Source: DASPKW01 sp038244055 (GTDB lineage: Bacteria; Planctomycetota; Phycisphaerae; Tepidisphaerales; Tepidisphaeraceae). Taken from it: a DNA stretch of 14,444 nt. The stretch spans positions 1 to 14,444 of the forward strand of contig JBBRTW010000156.1 in the NCBI GenBank assembly GCA_038244055.1, written 5' to 3'. The notes under the pieces are model-generated. The model worked only from the letters and a program-made list of their open reading frames with translations, was not told where the DNA came from and ran no database searches. The position numbers were made by a program, and so were the translations under genes. This document shows positions 6,651 to 13,888 of the stretch, one piece after another; position 1 is the first letter of the stretch; each line of letters opens with the position of its first letter.

Positions 6651-6727
6651 CGGGTCGGGGGGAATGGAGAGGATTTGAAGGTAAGGCGTGACAAAGGGCA
6701 GGGCGGAGGTGCGGTTTATCGCTAATG

Positions 6728-6887
6728 TTAGCCGCTTGGGCTTGCCCAGCGCGTCGGGTGGCTCTCCTCTGATTATCGTTTTAGCGGTCCTGTTCCGCGG
6801 GACCCCATCATTGCGATGAATTGGCGGTGGAGTAAGCGCTGAAAAAGTGTAAGCCGCTCGACGCGCTGGGCAAGCCCAAGCGGCTAA
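6728..6887. mobile_element. 160-bp element with perfect 29-bp inverted ends
   Basis: Positions 6728-6756 and 6859-6887 are exact reverse complements over 29 bp, starting TTAGCCGCTTGGGC and ending GCCCAAGCGGCTAA. The pairing extends inward imperfectly (GGTGGCT against AGCGGCT). The roughly 100-bp interior has no credible ORF and a smaller GGTCC/GGACC stem. Such long perfect ends around a short non-coding core fit a MITE or other repeat spread by a transposase elsewhere. No target duplication is evident. As RNA from truB it would make a strong hairpin and may end that transcript. Confidence 0.65.
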
Positions 6888-6903
6888 AATAGTAAATCGA
6901 AGC

Positions 6904-7713
6904 TCACGCGATGGACAATCCATCAATGGGCTGCAGCCACTTCTCGACGCCATCGGCCTGCACCTGCTCCAGTGTCACCGCGCTCTCGATTCCGAAATTT
7001 CCAATCGCCGTCCGCCGCAGTTCAGTGAGATATCCACCCACGCCCAACGCCTTCCCCATATCGCGCGCGATCGCTCGAATATACGTCCCCCGCCCGCATT
7101 CGACGTGGATTTTCAGAAAGGGCCATGCGTAGTCGATGATTCGCAATTCGTAAACGGTCACCTTCCGCGCCTGCACCGTGAAATCCTTCCCCTTCCGCGC
7201 CAGTTCATAAGCGCGACGTCCGCCGACTTTGAGGGCGCTGAAAACAGGTGGCTGCTGCTCGATCTCGCCGATGAACCGCGCGGCCACGGATTGAATCTGC
7301 TCTGGCGTGGGAGGAATCGGATCGGAAACAACCCGCGTTGAATTTTCAGCGGTGTCCGCGCACGCACCACCCCCTCCCGCTTCACTCACATCTCCGCCCG
7401 CGCAACTTGCATCTCGGCCCGCGCCCCCAAACGCCTCCTCCGGCGCTTCCAGATCATCCGTCGCCGTCGTCGCTCCCAGTTTGATGGTCGCATCGTACCC
7501 CTTGCGCTGCCCCATTAGCTTCTCGCAGGTCTTGGTCGCCTTGCCAATCAAAAGCAAAAGTACGCCGGTTGCGAACGGATCGAGCGTCCCCGCATGCCCG
7601 ATTTTATTTCCTTTGGGCAGCAACCTTTTCACCCGAGCCACCGCCCGCGCGGATGACATGCCCGGCGATTTGTCGAGGTTGATGATGCCATTGAGTCGCG
7701 GCGCTTCGCCCAT
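6904..7713 (-). CDS. truB: tRNA pseudouridine(55) synthase
   Basis: TruB converts U55 in the T-loop of tRNAs to pseudouridine. From ATG at 7713 the product has 269 residues. It opens with GIINLDKSPGMSS, then the signature GHAGTLDPFATGVL with catalytic aspartate D45. The conserved GYDATIKLGATT follows (Y73), then ALKVGGRRAYELAR and GTYIRAIARDMG near 209-219. Between about residues 95 and 130, where the family usually has a short TD..D loop, lies an extra Gly/Ala/Ser-rich stretch of about 33 residues. The start is uncertain: ATG at 7743 and TTG at 7749 are in frame upstream, and none has a clear ribosome-binding site; 7713 was chosen because it gives the family's usual N-terminal length. truB often sits with rbfA and infB, but no such neighbours are here. 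Confidence 0.95.
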   Translation of the reverse strand: MGEAPRLNGIINLDKSPGMSSARAVARVKRLLPKGNKIGHAGTLDPFATGVLLLLIGKATKTCEKLMGQRKGYDATIKLGATTATDDLEAPEEAFGGAGRDASCAGGDVSEAGGGGACADTAENSTRVVSDPIPPTPEQIQSVAARFIGEIEQQPPVFSALKVGGRRAYELARKGKDFTVQARKVTVYELRIIDYAWPFLKIHVECGRGTYIRAIARDMGKALGVGGYLTELRRTAIGNFGIESAVTLEQVQADGVEKWLQPIDGLSIA

Positions 7714-7761
7714 ATTGGCACTTTGAGTGCAACGCCTCCCCATCGTCAAGGCGCAATGAAA

Positions 7762-7791
7762 TGACCGAACGCGGGTGAAGGCGTTCGGTCA
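7762..7791 (-). terminator. Hairpin after the glycosyltransferase gene, possible terminator
   Basis: TGACCGAACGC (7762-7772) and GCGTTCGGTCA (7781-7791) form a perfect 11-bp stem with an 8-nt loop. On the minus strand it follows the glycosyltransferase stop by about 30 nt and precedes truB. The downstream run is only TTTCATT, so intrinsic termination would be weak; it could also be an attenuator in a truB leader. Confidence 0.45.
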
Positions 7792-7819
7792 GCTTGTGAA
7801 GCAAGTTAAATTGTAGCGG

Positions 7820-8698
7820 TTATGCCGCCTGATGATGCGGTGTCGGCTTGGGCGGGAACGGCCGGGTGCTGGCATCGCGGTCCCAGACAGCCTCCTGCTG
7901 TTCGAGGCGCTTGCGGGCGGCGATCTGGGCGTAGACGTAGACGAAGACGAACGTCGGCATGTGAATCCACAGCCAGGGCCGGATCAACATATGCAGCAGC
8001 GCGCCCTCATGCTTGCGCTGATCGTTGACGTTCAAATCAGGCCGGCTGGCCGCCAGTTCCAGATTTCCATAGGTCCAGCGCGTCTTCACCTTCAGCAGCA
8101 TGCCGAAGCTCTGCGGCATGGTGACGGTGGCGAAGCAGGTTTCAACCACGCGGCGCTCGTGGGGCTTGGCGAGATTGCGGATGAACTTGTCATCGGCCGT
8201 GATGGATGGGAACTCCCGGAAGCGGGAGCGCAATTCCTTATCGATACAGTAGAAGCCGCCGCCCATCGCCCCTCGGCGAACATAGGGCATGGAGCGCCAG
8301 ATGGCGTAATACCCTGCCAGGAACGGATTGTGGCCGCGATAAAGATGCTTGGCGCGGGGCATGGCCAGGTGAATGGTGGGATCATTGAAGGTGTTCACAA
8401 CGTCCTGAAGGGCGTTTGGGCTCAGCTCAATATCCGCATCCAGATAGGCTCTAAGATCGTATTTGGCAACGCGGTCACCCAGATTGAGAGCGTGGGTCTT
8501 GCTGCCCACCGGTGTTTCAACCACCTCGATTTTGTCGGAAAAACGGCGGACGACATTGGCGGTCTCATCCGTGCAACCGTTAGCCACCACGATGATCTGC
8601 AAAGGGCGATCGATCTGATTGGCCAGAATGGACTTTAACGTCCGTTCAACAACTGTCGCCTCATTGTGGGCGGGAATAATAATGCTCAAACCACTCAT
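7820..8698 (-). CDS. Family 2 glycosyltransferase
   Basis: GT2 enzymes transfer a sugar from a nucleotide-sugar to an acceptor, often a lipid or polysaccharide at the membrane. From ATG at 8698 the product has 292 residues; an in-frame start at 8767 would add 23 residues unlike the family. It opens with LSIIIPAHNEATVVERTLKS, the classic GT-A start. IIVVANGCTDET supplies the nucleotide-binding aspartate, and YLDADIEL (85-92) the DxD metal site (D87-A-D89). The acceptor-side acidic motif is ITADDKF (166-172), and KVKTRWTYGN (203-212) stands where processive GT2 enzymes carry Q/RxxRW. One hydrophobic segment at about 236-260 may anchor it, followed by a basic and Pro-rich tail. It lacks the multiple helices of true processive synthases. 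Sugar and acceptor cannot be predicted, and no pathway neighbours are present. Confidence 0.9.
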   Translation of the reverse strand: MSGLSIIIPAHNEATVVERTLKSILANQIDRPLQIIVVANGCTDETANVVRRFSDKIEVVETPVGSKTHALNLGDRVAKYDLRAYLDADIELSPNALQDVVNTFNDPTIHLAMPRAKHLYRGHNPFLAGYYAIWRSMPYVRRGAMGGGFYCIDKELRSRFREFPSITADDKFIRNLAKPHERRVVETCFATVTMPQSFGMLLKVKTRWTYGNLELAASRPDLNVNDQRKHEGALLHMLIRPWLWIHMPTFVFVYVYAQIAARKRLEQQEAVWDRDASTRPFPPKPTPHHQAA

Positions 8699-8816
8699 AT
8701 AATCTCGTCTCGTGCTCCTGGTCTCCATCCACCATCCCCGGCAAAAGCGGGGCCACGTCCTGTTCATCGGCAGCCATTGGCCGCGCGATAGAACAATCCT
8801 AGGCGATGTTCCAAAT

Positions 8817-8849
8817 TGCCGCTACGAAGGAAAAATCCTGCAAGCGGCA
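8817..8849. other. Compound stem-loop between glycosyltransferase and purF
   Basis: TGCCGCT (8817-8823) pairs with AGCGGCA (8843-8849); inside, AGGA (8828-8831) pairs with TCCT (8836-8839) around an AAAA loop, leaving a 4/3-nt internal loop. Both strands can form it. On the minus strand it would lie about 120 nt upstream of the glycosyltransferase start. No known riboswitch is recognised. Confidence 0.35.
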
Positions 8850-8974
8850 GCCAATGTCTTAGAGCACGATGACCCACTGGCGGGGCCGTCTCAAGTCTGA
8901 CACAGGATGCCGAACTTGGCAAATCGGACCTGAGTAAAGACGCCGCGCCGGGGGATTACCTTACATGAGGTTGG

Positions 8975-9003
8975 TTGACCTCCAATCGGCCGGAGACTAT
9001 CCT
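8975..9003 (+). promoter_or_regulatory. Sigma70-type promoter for purF with overlapping dyad
   Basis: TTGACC (8975-8980) and TATCCT (8998-9003) are 17 bp apart. Transcription would begin near 9010, giving a leader of about 98 nt. The dyad GAGGT-n6-ACCTC at 8967-8982 overlaps the -35 and could be an operator. In the leader, ACCGGC (9015-9020) and GCCGGT (9028-9033) form a hairpin. Confidence 0.55.
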
Positions 9004-9107
9004 GTCGCAGACCCACCGGCCGTTGCCGCCGGTCGGGGATATTTCCTGCATTCCCCCAGAATCTGGCATTCGTAAATCCTTGTGGGCTTGCCACTTAAGG
9101 AGCTAGC

Positions 9108-10559
9108 TTGGGCCTCTGCCTTCCCCAGTATCCAGAGTACGAGAAGAAGGAAAAGTGCGGTCTGTTCGGGATCTGGGGCACCTCCGAAGCCTCGCACATC
9201 ACCTACCAGGGCATCTTTGCGCAAAACCATCGCGGGCAGGAGTCGGCCGGGATAACCGTTTCCGATGGTAAGGACCTCAAAGGCCACACAGGCATGGGGC
9301 TGGTCAGCCAGGTCTTCACCCCGCGGATGCTGAAAGAAGAATTGAGCGGACATGGGGCGATCGGCCACGTTCGCTACTCGACGACGGGCTCCTCCAAGCT
9401 CTGCAATGCCCAGCCGCTGCTCCGGCAATATCTCATGGGGCCGGTTGCGGTGGCGCATAACGGGAATCTGGTCAACGCCCAGTTGCTCCGGCACGAATAC
9501 GAAAAACACGGGCATATTTTCCAATCCACAACGGATACCGAGATCATCGTCCACCTGCTGGCCAAGCCGACGCATGTGGAGAAGCACGATCCGCTGCCGC
9601 ACGTTCTGAAGCATCTGCAAGGCGCGTATAGCCTGCTGTTTTTATTCCCGAATCGAATCGAGGCGGCGCGCGATCCCTGGGGGATCAGGCCGCTGGTGAT
9701 CGGCAAGACGGCCGAGGGGCACTGGTGCGTGGCTTCGGAGACGGTGGCGTTCGATGCGATCGGGGCGACTTACATTCGCGAAGTCGAGCCAGGGGAGATC
9801 GTCACGCTGGATGATGCGGGGCTGCATACGCGCAACTTCGCCAAGCCGGCCGAGGAGCAGGCGCGGTGCGTGTTCGAGCACGTCTATTTCGCCAATCCTT
9901 CCTCGAAGATTTTCGGACAGACGGTGCATATCGTGCGCGAGGCGCTGGGGCGGCAACTGGCGAAGGAAGCGCCGGTCGATGCGGAATTCGTGCTGCCGAT
10001 GCCCGACTCGGGGCGCTCGGCCGCGCTGGGTTTCGCGCGGCAGTCGCAGATTCCGTTTGAGGAGGGGATCGTGCCCAATCGCTTCGTCGGCCGGACGTTC
10101 ATCCTGCCGCATCAGAAGCAGCGCGATGTGGCTGTGGCGATGAAGCTGAATATCATCACCGATGTGGTGAAGGACCGGAAAGTGGTGGTGGTGGATGACA
10201 GCATCGTCCGCGGGACGACGACGCGCTCCAAGATGCGGGCCATCCGCCGCGCCGGGGCCAGGGAGATTCACCTGCGGATTTCCTGCCCGCCGATCCGGCA
10301 CCCCTGTTTTTACGGGATCGATTTCGCGACGCGTGGCGAACTGATCGCGACGGATCGGACAGTGGATGAAATCCGCGATTTCGTGGAAGTCGATTCCCTG
10401 TCGTACCTGTCGATCGAGGGATTGCTGAGCGTATTGAGCTTCCCGCCGAAACACGCATGTACGGCCTGCTGGTCGGGGCACTACAAGATTCCGATCGATG
10501 TGCAGACGACGAAATTTACGTTTGAACAGAATCAGTTGAAGATGTTTGAAGGGGTTTGA
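9108..10559 (+). CDS. purF: Amidophosphoribosyltransferase, Fe-S type with propeptide
   Basis: PurF makes 5-phosphoribosylamine from PRPP and glutamine, the first committed step of purine synthesis. The 483-residue product starts at TTG 9108, supported by AAGGAG six bases upstream. C17 in KCGLFG is the glutaminase nucleophile; residues 1-16 would be cleaved as a propeptide, as in Bacillus subtilis PurF. The N-terminal glutaminase shows HRGQESAGI, GHVRYSTTG and AHNGNL. The phosphoribosyltransferase domain has VVVVDDSIVRGTT (359-371), the PRPP loop. C254, C400, C451 and C454 (CTAC) match the four cysteines that bind a [4Fe-4S] cluster in the Bacillus-type enzyme, which makes it oxygen-sensitive. 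It stands alone, not in a purine operon. Purine feedback through a promoter operator is possible but not shown by the sequence. Confidence 0.97.
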   Translation: MGLCLPQYPEYEKKEKCGLFGIWGTSEASHITYQGIFAQNHRGQESAGITVSDGKDLKGHTGMGLVSQVFTPRMLKEELSGHGAIGHVRYSTTGSSKLCNAQPLLRQYLMGPVAVAHNGNLVNAQLLRHEYEKHGHIFQSTTDTEIIVHLLAKPTHVEKHDPLPHVLKHLQGAYSLLFLFPNRIEAARDPWGIRPLVIGKTAEGHWCVASETVAFDAIGATYIREVEPGEIVTLDDAGLHTRNFAKPAEEQARCVFEHVYFANPSSKIFGQTVHIVREALGRQLAKEAPVDAEFVLPMPDSGRSAALGFARQSQIPFEEGIVPNRFVGRTFILPHQKQRDVAVAMKLNIITDVVKDRKVVVVDDSIVRGTTTRSKMRAIRRAGAREIHLRISCPPIRHPCFYGIDFATRGELIATDRTVDEIRDFVEVDSLSYLSIEGLLSVLSFPPKHACTACWSGHYKIPIDVQTTKFTFEQNQLKMFEGV

Positions 10560-11129
10560 GGGGGGGGCGGGGGCGTTGGGTTCGGTGGGGTCAGCATGGT
10601 CGACATTATCGCCGTTCATGGACCCGCCCCGTCATGCTGAGCTTGCGAAGCATCTGGCTTCGTGCGGAGAGGGCCGTTCGCATTGTTGAATGGCCTTGGC
10701 GCATCGCGCAGATCCTTCGGTCGTCTATACTCCCAGCTCTGAAAATGTGGTCAATCAGACAGTTGGCACGGTCATCTGTCGCCCTTACAGGGCTTGGCGG
10801 TGAGGTGCGATGTCTTCTGGCTGGCATGGGGCACCCAGTGCTTACGCACATGGGCTACTTTTTGCCGTCACTCCGCGACTGAAGAAAATGCGATTTTTCT
10901 TGGGTCGCGGGTGTGCGGCGCTCCGCATGTGCTGACTCGGGATGACGGATCGATGTGACGGGTCCATTTGACGGGTACACGATTGGGGGAGTTATTCGTT
11001 GCCGGGAGTGGTCGGGTTTTATTTGAAATCGGACGTGGCGGTGGTGGTTGGTGGATGCTGCGCGTTGTGCGCTTGCCGATGGTGGTGCGAGCGCGGACGA
11101 TGGGCTTGATTCTTTCATGAGGAGCGATG
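10560..11129. other. Intergenic region with decayed repeat patches, no gene
   Basis: The 570-bp gap between purF and the propeller gene has frames on both strands but none with a ribosome-binding site or protein-like sequence. It contains a patch reading CATGCTGAGCTTGCGAAGC (10634-10652) with GCAGATCCTTCGG further on, a hairpin with CCCAGTGC and GCAC arms followed by T5 (10834-10863), an AAGAAAA/TTTTCTT stem (10882-10901), and three copies of a 13-bp TGACGG-led unit (10943-10981). Confidence 0.6.
10834..10863 (+). terminator. Hairpin with T run downstream of purF, weak candidate
   Basis: CCCAGTGC, loop TTAC, then GCACaTGGG forms a stem with one bulged A, followed by CTAC and TTTTT at 10859-10863. 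It could end the purF transcript, but it lies about 275 bp past the stop and resembles a dispersed repeat, so the role is doubtful. Confidence 0.3.
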
Positions 11130-12041
11130 ATGAGCCTGTTATTTCGACCGATGGTTGCGGTGATGGTGTGTGCGCTGGTCCCGATGAGCGCGCGGGCGGC
11201 CGAGGGGGAGAAGATCACCCATTCCTTCGTCGCCGCCGACTACGGCGCGGCCAAGGTGCTGCTGGTGGATGCGGCCGGCAAAATCACCTTCGAATACCCG
11301 GCCAAGCAGGCGCAGTCCGTCTGGAAACTCGCCAACGGCAATCTCCTGATCAGCCACACGCGCGGGGTGCAGGAAGTGACGCCGGAGAAGAAGGTGGCGT
11401 GGGAGTACAAATCGCCGGAGGGGACCGAGGTTCATTCCTGCCAGCCGCTGGGCGATGGCATCGTGATGCTTTGCGAGTGCGGGACTTCACGCGTGATCGA
11501 GGTCAATCGCGAGGGGAAGATTCTCAAGGAAGTGAAACTGGAGACGACGACCAAGAACACGCACATGCAGTTTCGCGTGGCGAGAAAGCTGGCGGATGGG
11601 CATTACCTGATCTCCTACTGCGGCGAAAATAAGATCAAGGAACTGGATGAAAACGGCAAGGTGCTGCGGACGATCGATATCCCGGGAAATCCCTATCAGG
11701 CGATTCGCCTGGCCAACGGCAACACGCTCATCGGCTGCGGCGATGGGCATCGGGTGGTGGAGATCGACCCGGCCGACAAGATCGTCTGGGAAGTCAAGGA
11801 GAACGATATCGAAGGGTGCCCGCTGCGATTTATCGCGGGCATTGTGCGGCTGAAGAATGGCAATACCATTTTATGCAACTGGGGCGGCCATGGGCATGTG
11901 GGCAAGCAGGCGCAGCTCATCGAGATTACGCCGGAGAAGAAGATCGTCTGGCAGGTGTTCGACAACGCGCAGTTCAAGACGATATCGAATGTGCAGTTGC
12001 TGGATGGGACGGAGGAGGTGGAGGTGAGGGCTGGGAAGTAG
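11130..12041 (+). CDS. Secreted beta-propeller protein (PQQ/NHL-like repeats)
   Basis: Two ATGs stand side by side at 11127 and 11130; GAGGAG at 11119-11124 is only 2 nt from the first and 5 nt from the second, so 11130 is preferred (303 residues). Residues 1-23 are a signal peptide ending ARA before AEGEK, so the protein is exported. The mature part is a chain of repeats of about 40-45 residues, each with L(A/K)(N/D)GN...LI, then I.EI(D/T)P..KIVWE: near 67-92, 107-134, 154-180, 194-222, 241-275 and a partial one at 289. This is the pattern of a beta-propeller with PQQ- or NHL-like blades, usually a binding or scaffold module. No catalytic residues or cofactor site are clear. The 3' end overlaps the opposing gene by 68 bp. 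Ligand unknown. Confidence 0.8.
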   Translation: MSLLFRPMVAVMVCALVPMSARAAEGEKITHSFVAADYGAAKVLLVDAAGKITFEYPAKQAQSVWKLANGNLLISHTRGVQEVTPEKKVAWEYKSPEGTEVHSCQPLGDGIVMLCECGTSRVIEVNREGKILKEVKLETTTKNTHMQFRVARKLADGHYLISYCGENKIKELDENGKVLRTIDIPGNPYQAIRLANGNTLIGCGDGHRVVEIDPADKIVWEVKENDIEGCPLRFIAGIVRLKNGNTILCNWGGHGHVGKQAQLIEITPEKKIVWQVFDNAQFKTISNVQLLDGTEEVEVRAGK

Positions 12042-13779
12042 GCGTTGTGACTTCGTCCGGCTCGGGGCAATGAGCAGCAGAACGATCTGCCGTGGCGATT
12101 CCCCATGCGAGCTGGATCAGGGAGAGGATGGAGAGGCAGGCGATGATGGCCGAGAGCGCGCCGTAGCCGGTGCAGAGCCAGGCGACGGAAGTGGAGTAGC
12201 GGTTGGTGCGGATTGTCTCGGAGAAGGTGAAGGCGATGAGGGGGACCAGGGAGATTCCGCCGGCCGCGAGGGCGAGGATGCGCAGGCGGCGGGCGAGGGA
12301 TTTGGAGACCCATTGGCCGGCGATGCGCGAGAGGTGGAAATACATCAGGGTGGTGATCGGCGCTTCGATGAAGGTGATGATGACGGCGACGATGAGCGAC
12401 GGCTGGCTGCGGTGGTCGAGATCCTGGAGTCGGAAGTTCATGGCCAGACCCATGGATGCGCCGAGGACCACGATGGGCGTCCAGCGCGCGGCAAGGCGGC
12501 CATATTCGGCCATGCGGGCGCGCGGGAACATGCCGGGGGTGGTGACCATCCAGAAAGCCAGGAGCGTTGCCGCGCAGGCCGACAGGCGCGAGAGGGAAGA
12601 GCCGCCGGTGACGGCCAGTCCATTGGCGACGCTGAAAACCTGTAGCCTTGGGCCGGCATAGTTGAGGATCGGGAAACTGCCATTGACGCTGAATCGATCG
12701 GGGATGAAGGTCAGATATTCTTCGATGGTGATTGGGAGTTGCCAGAGCCACAGCGCCAGGCCCGCGACGACAATCCATCGCGCGGGCTCGCGCTGCACAT
12801 GGCCGGCGACGGTGCGGATCGATCCGGGCAGGCTGCGGATGGCGCGGCGGGCGGCCAGCGCCCAGACGCCGAAGGCTTCGCCGCAAACGGTGGCCAGGAG
12901 CGAGCCGATACCGGCGGTGGTGATCACGCCGGCCGTGAGCGCCGCCGCGCCGTAAGCGCCCATCAGCAGGCGGCTCAGCGGGGGAAAATCCTTTTCCGAT
13001 CCAACCGGCGACTTGGCGAAGACCAGAAATGTCGCGATCACCACCGCGCCGGCGATCAGGCCTGGAACCAGCCAGAGCGCTGTGCGGAAGCAGCGAATCG
13101 CCCGTCGATCACCAAGTTCCACGGCCGTGCGGTAGAGGTGGAAGTACAACAGCGTGTTGATCGGCAATTCACCCGCCAATATCGCCAGCCAGTACCATTT
13201 CACCGTTCCCCAGCGCGGGTTATCGATCGGAATCGAGCCCGAGAGGAGCATGCCCATGACCGCGCCGACGATCAAAACGGTGAGCCAGCGCGTGAGAGTT
13301 GCGAGGGAGAACGGCCCATCCTCGTCGTCGATGCGCATTGGACGGATGGTGATCAGCCATACCGCGACGACGGTCGCGAGGGCGGCCATCGTCCCGGCGA
13401 CGCCCCACTCGCCCGGCCGGCCATCCAGCGAGCGCTGCAGCATGGCCATGATGCTGATCTTGGGCCCGGGCATGTTCACGGCCGGCAGGGCCATTGAGCC
13501 GACGCCCATGACCAGCGTGACGCGGATCGCACAGTACGAGGCATACAGGAGCAGGGCCAATCCGACCGCGAGCGTGCGCAGCCAGACGAGGCGGCCGCGG
13601 GTGATGACCAGGCGCTCGAGCGCGCCGCGGACATCGATGCGCTGGCCAACGCCGACATCGACGATTTCCGGCGGGGCCGAGCCGCATTCGGGGCAGAGCG
13701 AGCCATCGGGCAGGCCGCGCCGGAGATAGCCGCAGGCATCGCAGATTTTGTCGAGGTGGGCTGGTTCGAGCGCGTCCAT
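11974..13779 (-). CDS. Zinc-ribbon multi-pass membrane protein with internal duplication (hypothetical)
   Basis: From ATG at 13779 (GAGGA eight bases upstream; a TTG at 13785 is too close to it) the product has 601 residues. C13-C16 and C29-C32 form a zinc ribbon (CDACGY...GLPDG...CPECG). About twelve hydrophobic segments follow between 65 and 562. The membrane part consists of two copies of a unit of about 270 residues: PGPKISI (104-110) matches AGPRLQV (375-381), VWLITIRPM (140-148) matches FWMVTTPGM (409-417), and ELPINTLLYFHLYR (204-217) matches EAPITTLMYFHLSR (472-485). The tail (570-601) is Pro/Ser/Thr-rich and lies antisense to the propeller gene's 3' end. I recognise no transporter or enzyme family. 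Its ribbon resembles that of the 245-residue protein at 1729-2466. An inner-membrane location is inferred; function unknown. Confidence 0.8.
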   Translation of the reverse strand: MDALEPAHLDKICDACGYLRRGLPDGSLCPECGSAPPEIVDVGVGQRIDVRGALERLVITRGRLVWLRTLAVGLALLLYASYCAIRVTLVMGVGSMALPAVNMPGPKISIMAMLQRSLDGRPGEWGVAGTMAALATVVAVWLITIRPMRIDDEDGPFSLATLTRWLTVLIVGAVMGMLLSGSIPIDNPRWGTVKWYWLAILAGELPINTLLYFHLYRTAVELGDRRAIRCFRTALWLVPGLIAGAVVIATFLVFAKSPVGSEKDFPPLSRLLMGAYGAAALTAGVITTAGIGSLLATVCGEAFGVWALAARRAIRSLPGSIRTVAGHVQREPARWIVVAGLALWLWQLPITIEEYLTFIPDRFSVNGSFPILNYAGPRLQVFSVANGLAVTGGSSLSRLSACAATLLAFWMVTTPGMFPRARMAEYGRLAARWTPIVVLGASMGLAMNFRLQDLDHRSQPSLIVAVIITFIEAPITTLMYFHLSRIAGQWVSKSLARRLRILALAAGGISLVPLIAFTFSETIRTNRYSTSVAWLCTGYGALSAIIACLSILSLIQLAWGIATADRSAAHCPEPDEVTTPTSQPSPPPPPSHPATAHSISS

Positions 13780-13888
13780 GCGCAAAGTCCTCGGTGGCCG
13801 GGGTTGAAGATGGGAATCAATGGCATGATAGTGCCTGGGGATTTAATCGCCACGGGGGATAGCGATGGAGAAATCGCGCCCGCGCGGA

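Larger units (their letters stand above)
6590..6903. other. Intergenic region with sdhC promoter and an inverted-end element
   Basis: This 314-bp gap lies between the sdhC start and the truB stop, both on the minus strand. It contains the sdhC promoter (6622-6650) and a 160-bp element with long inverted ends (6728-6887). The remaining 6651-6727 is purine-rich and shows no gene. Confidence 0.7.
8699..9107. other. Divergent regulatory region between glycosyltransferase and purF
   Basis: This 409-bp gap between two divergent genes contains a compound stem at 8817-8849 and the purF promoter, dyad and leader hairpin at 8967-9033. Short frames such as 8712-8900 have no ribosome-binding site and no recognisable product. 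The stretch 8850-8960 shows nothing I can name. Confidence 0.6.

Noticed and set aside
8712..8900. Small plus-strand frame of 62 codons between glycosyltransferase and purF
   Set aside because: No ribosome-binding site, no recognisable product, and it runs through a stem-loop.
9642..10619. Minus-strand frame of 325 codons opposite purF
   Set aside because: Antisense to confident purF; composition is His/Arg/Pro-rich and no ribosome-binding site is seen.
11048..11632. Plus-strand frame overlapping the propeller gene
   Set aside because: Out of frame with the signal peptide and blade repeats of the real gene; Gly/Arg-rich shadow.
12739..13497. Plus-strand frame of 252 codons opposite the duplicated membrane protein
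   Set aside because: It is antisense to a frame with a zinc ribbon, regular hydrophobic helices and an internal repeat; the antisense product is low-complexity Arg/Asp/Gly.
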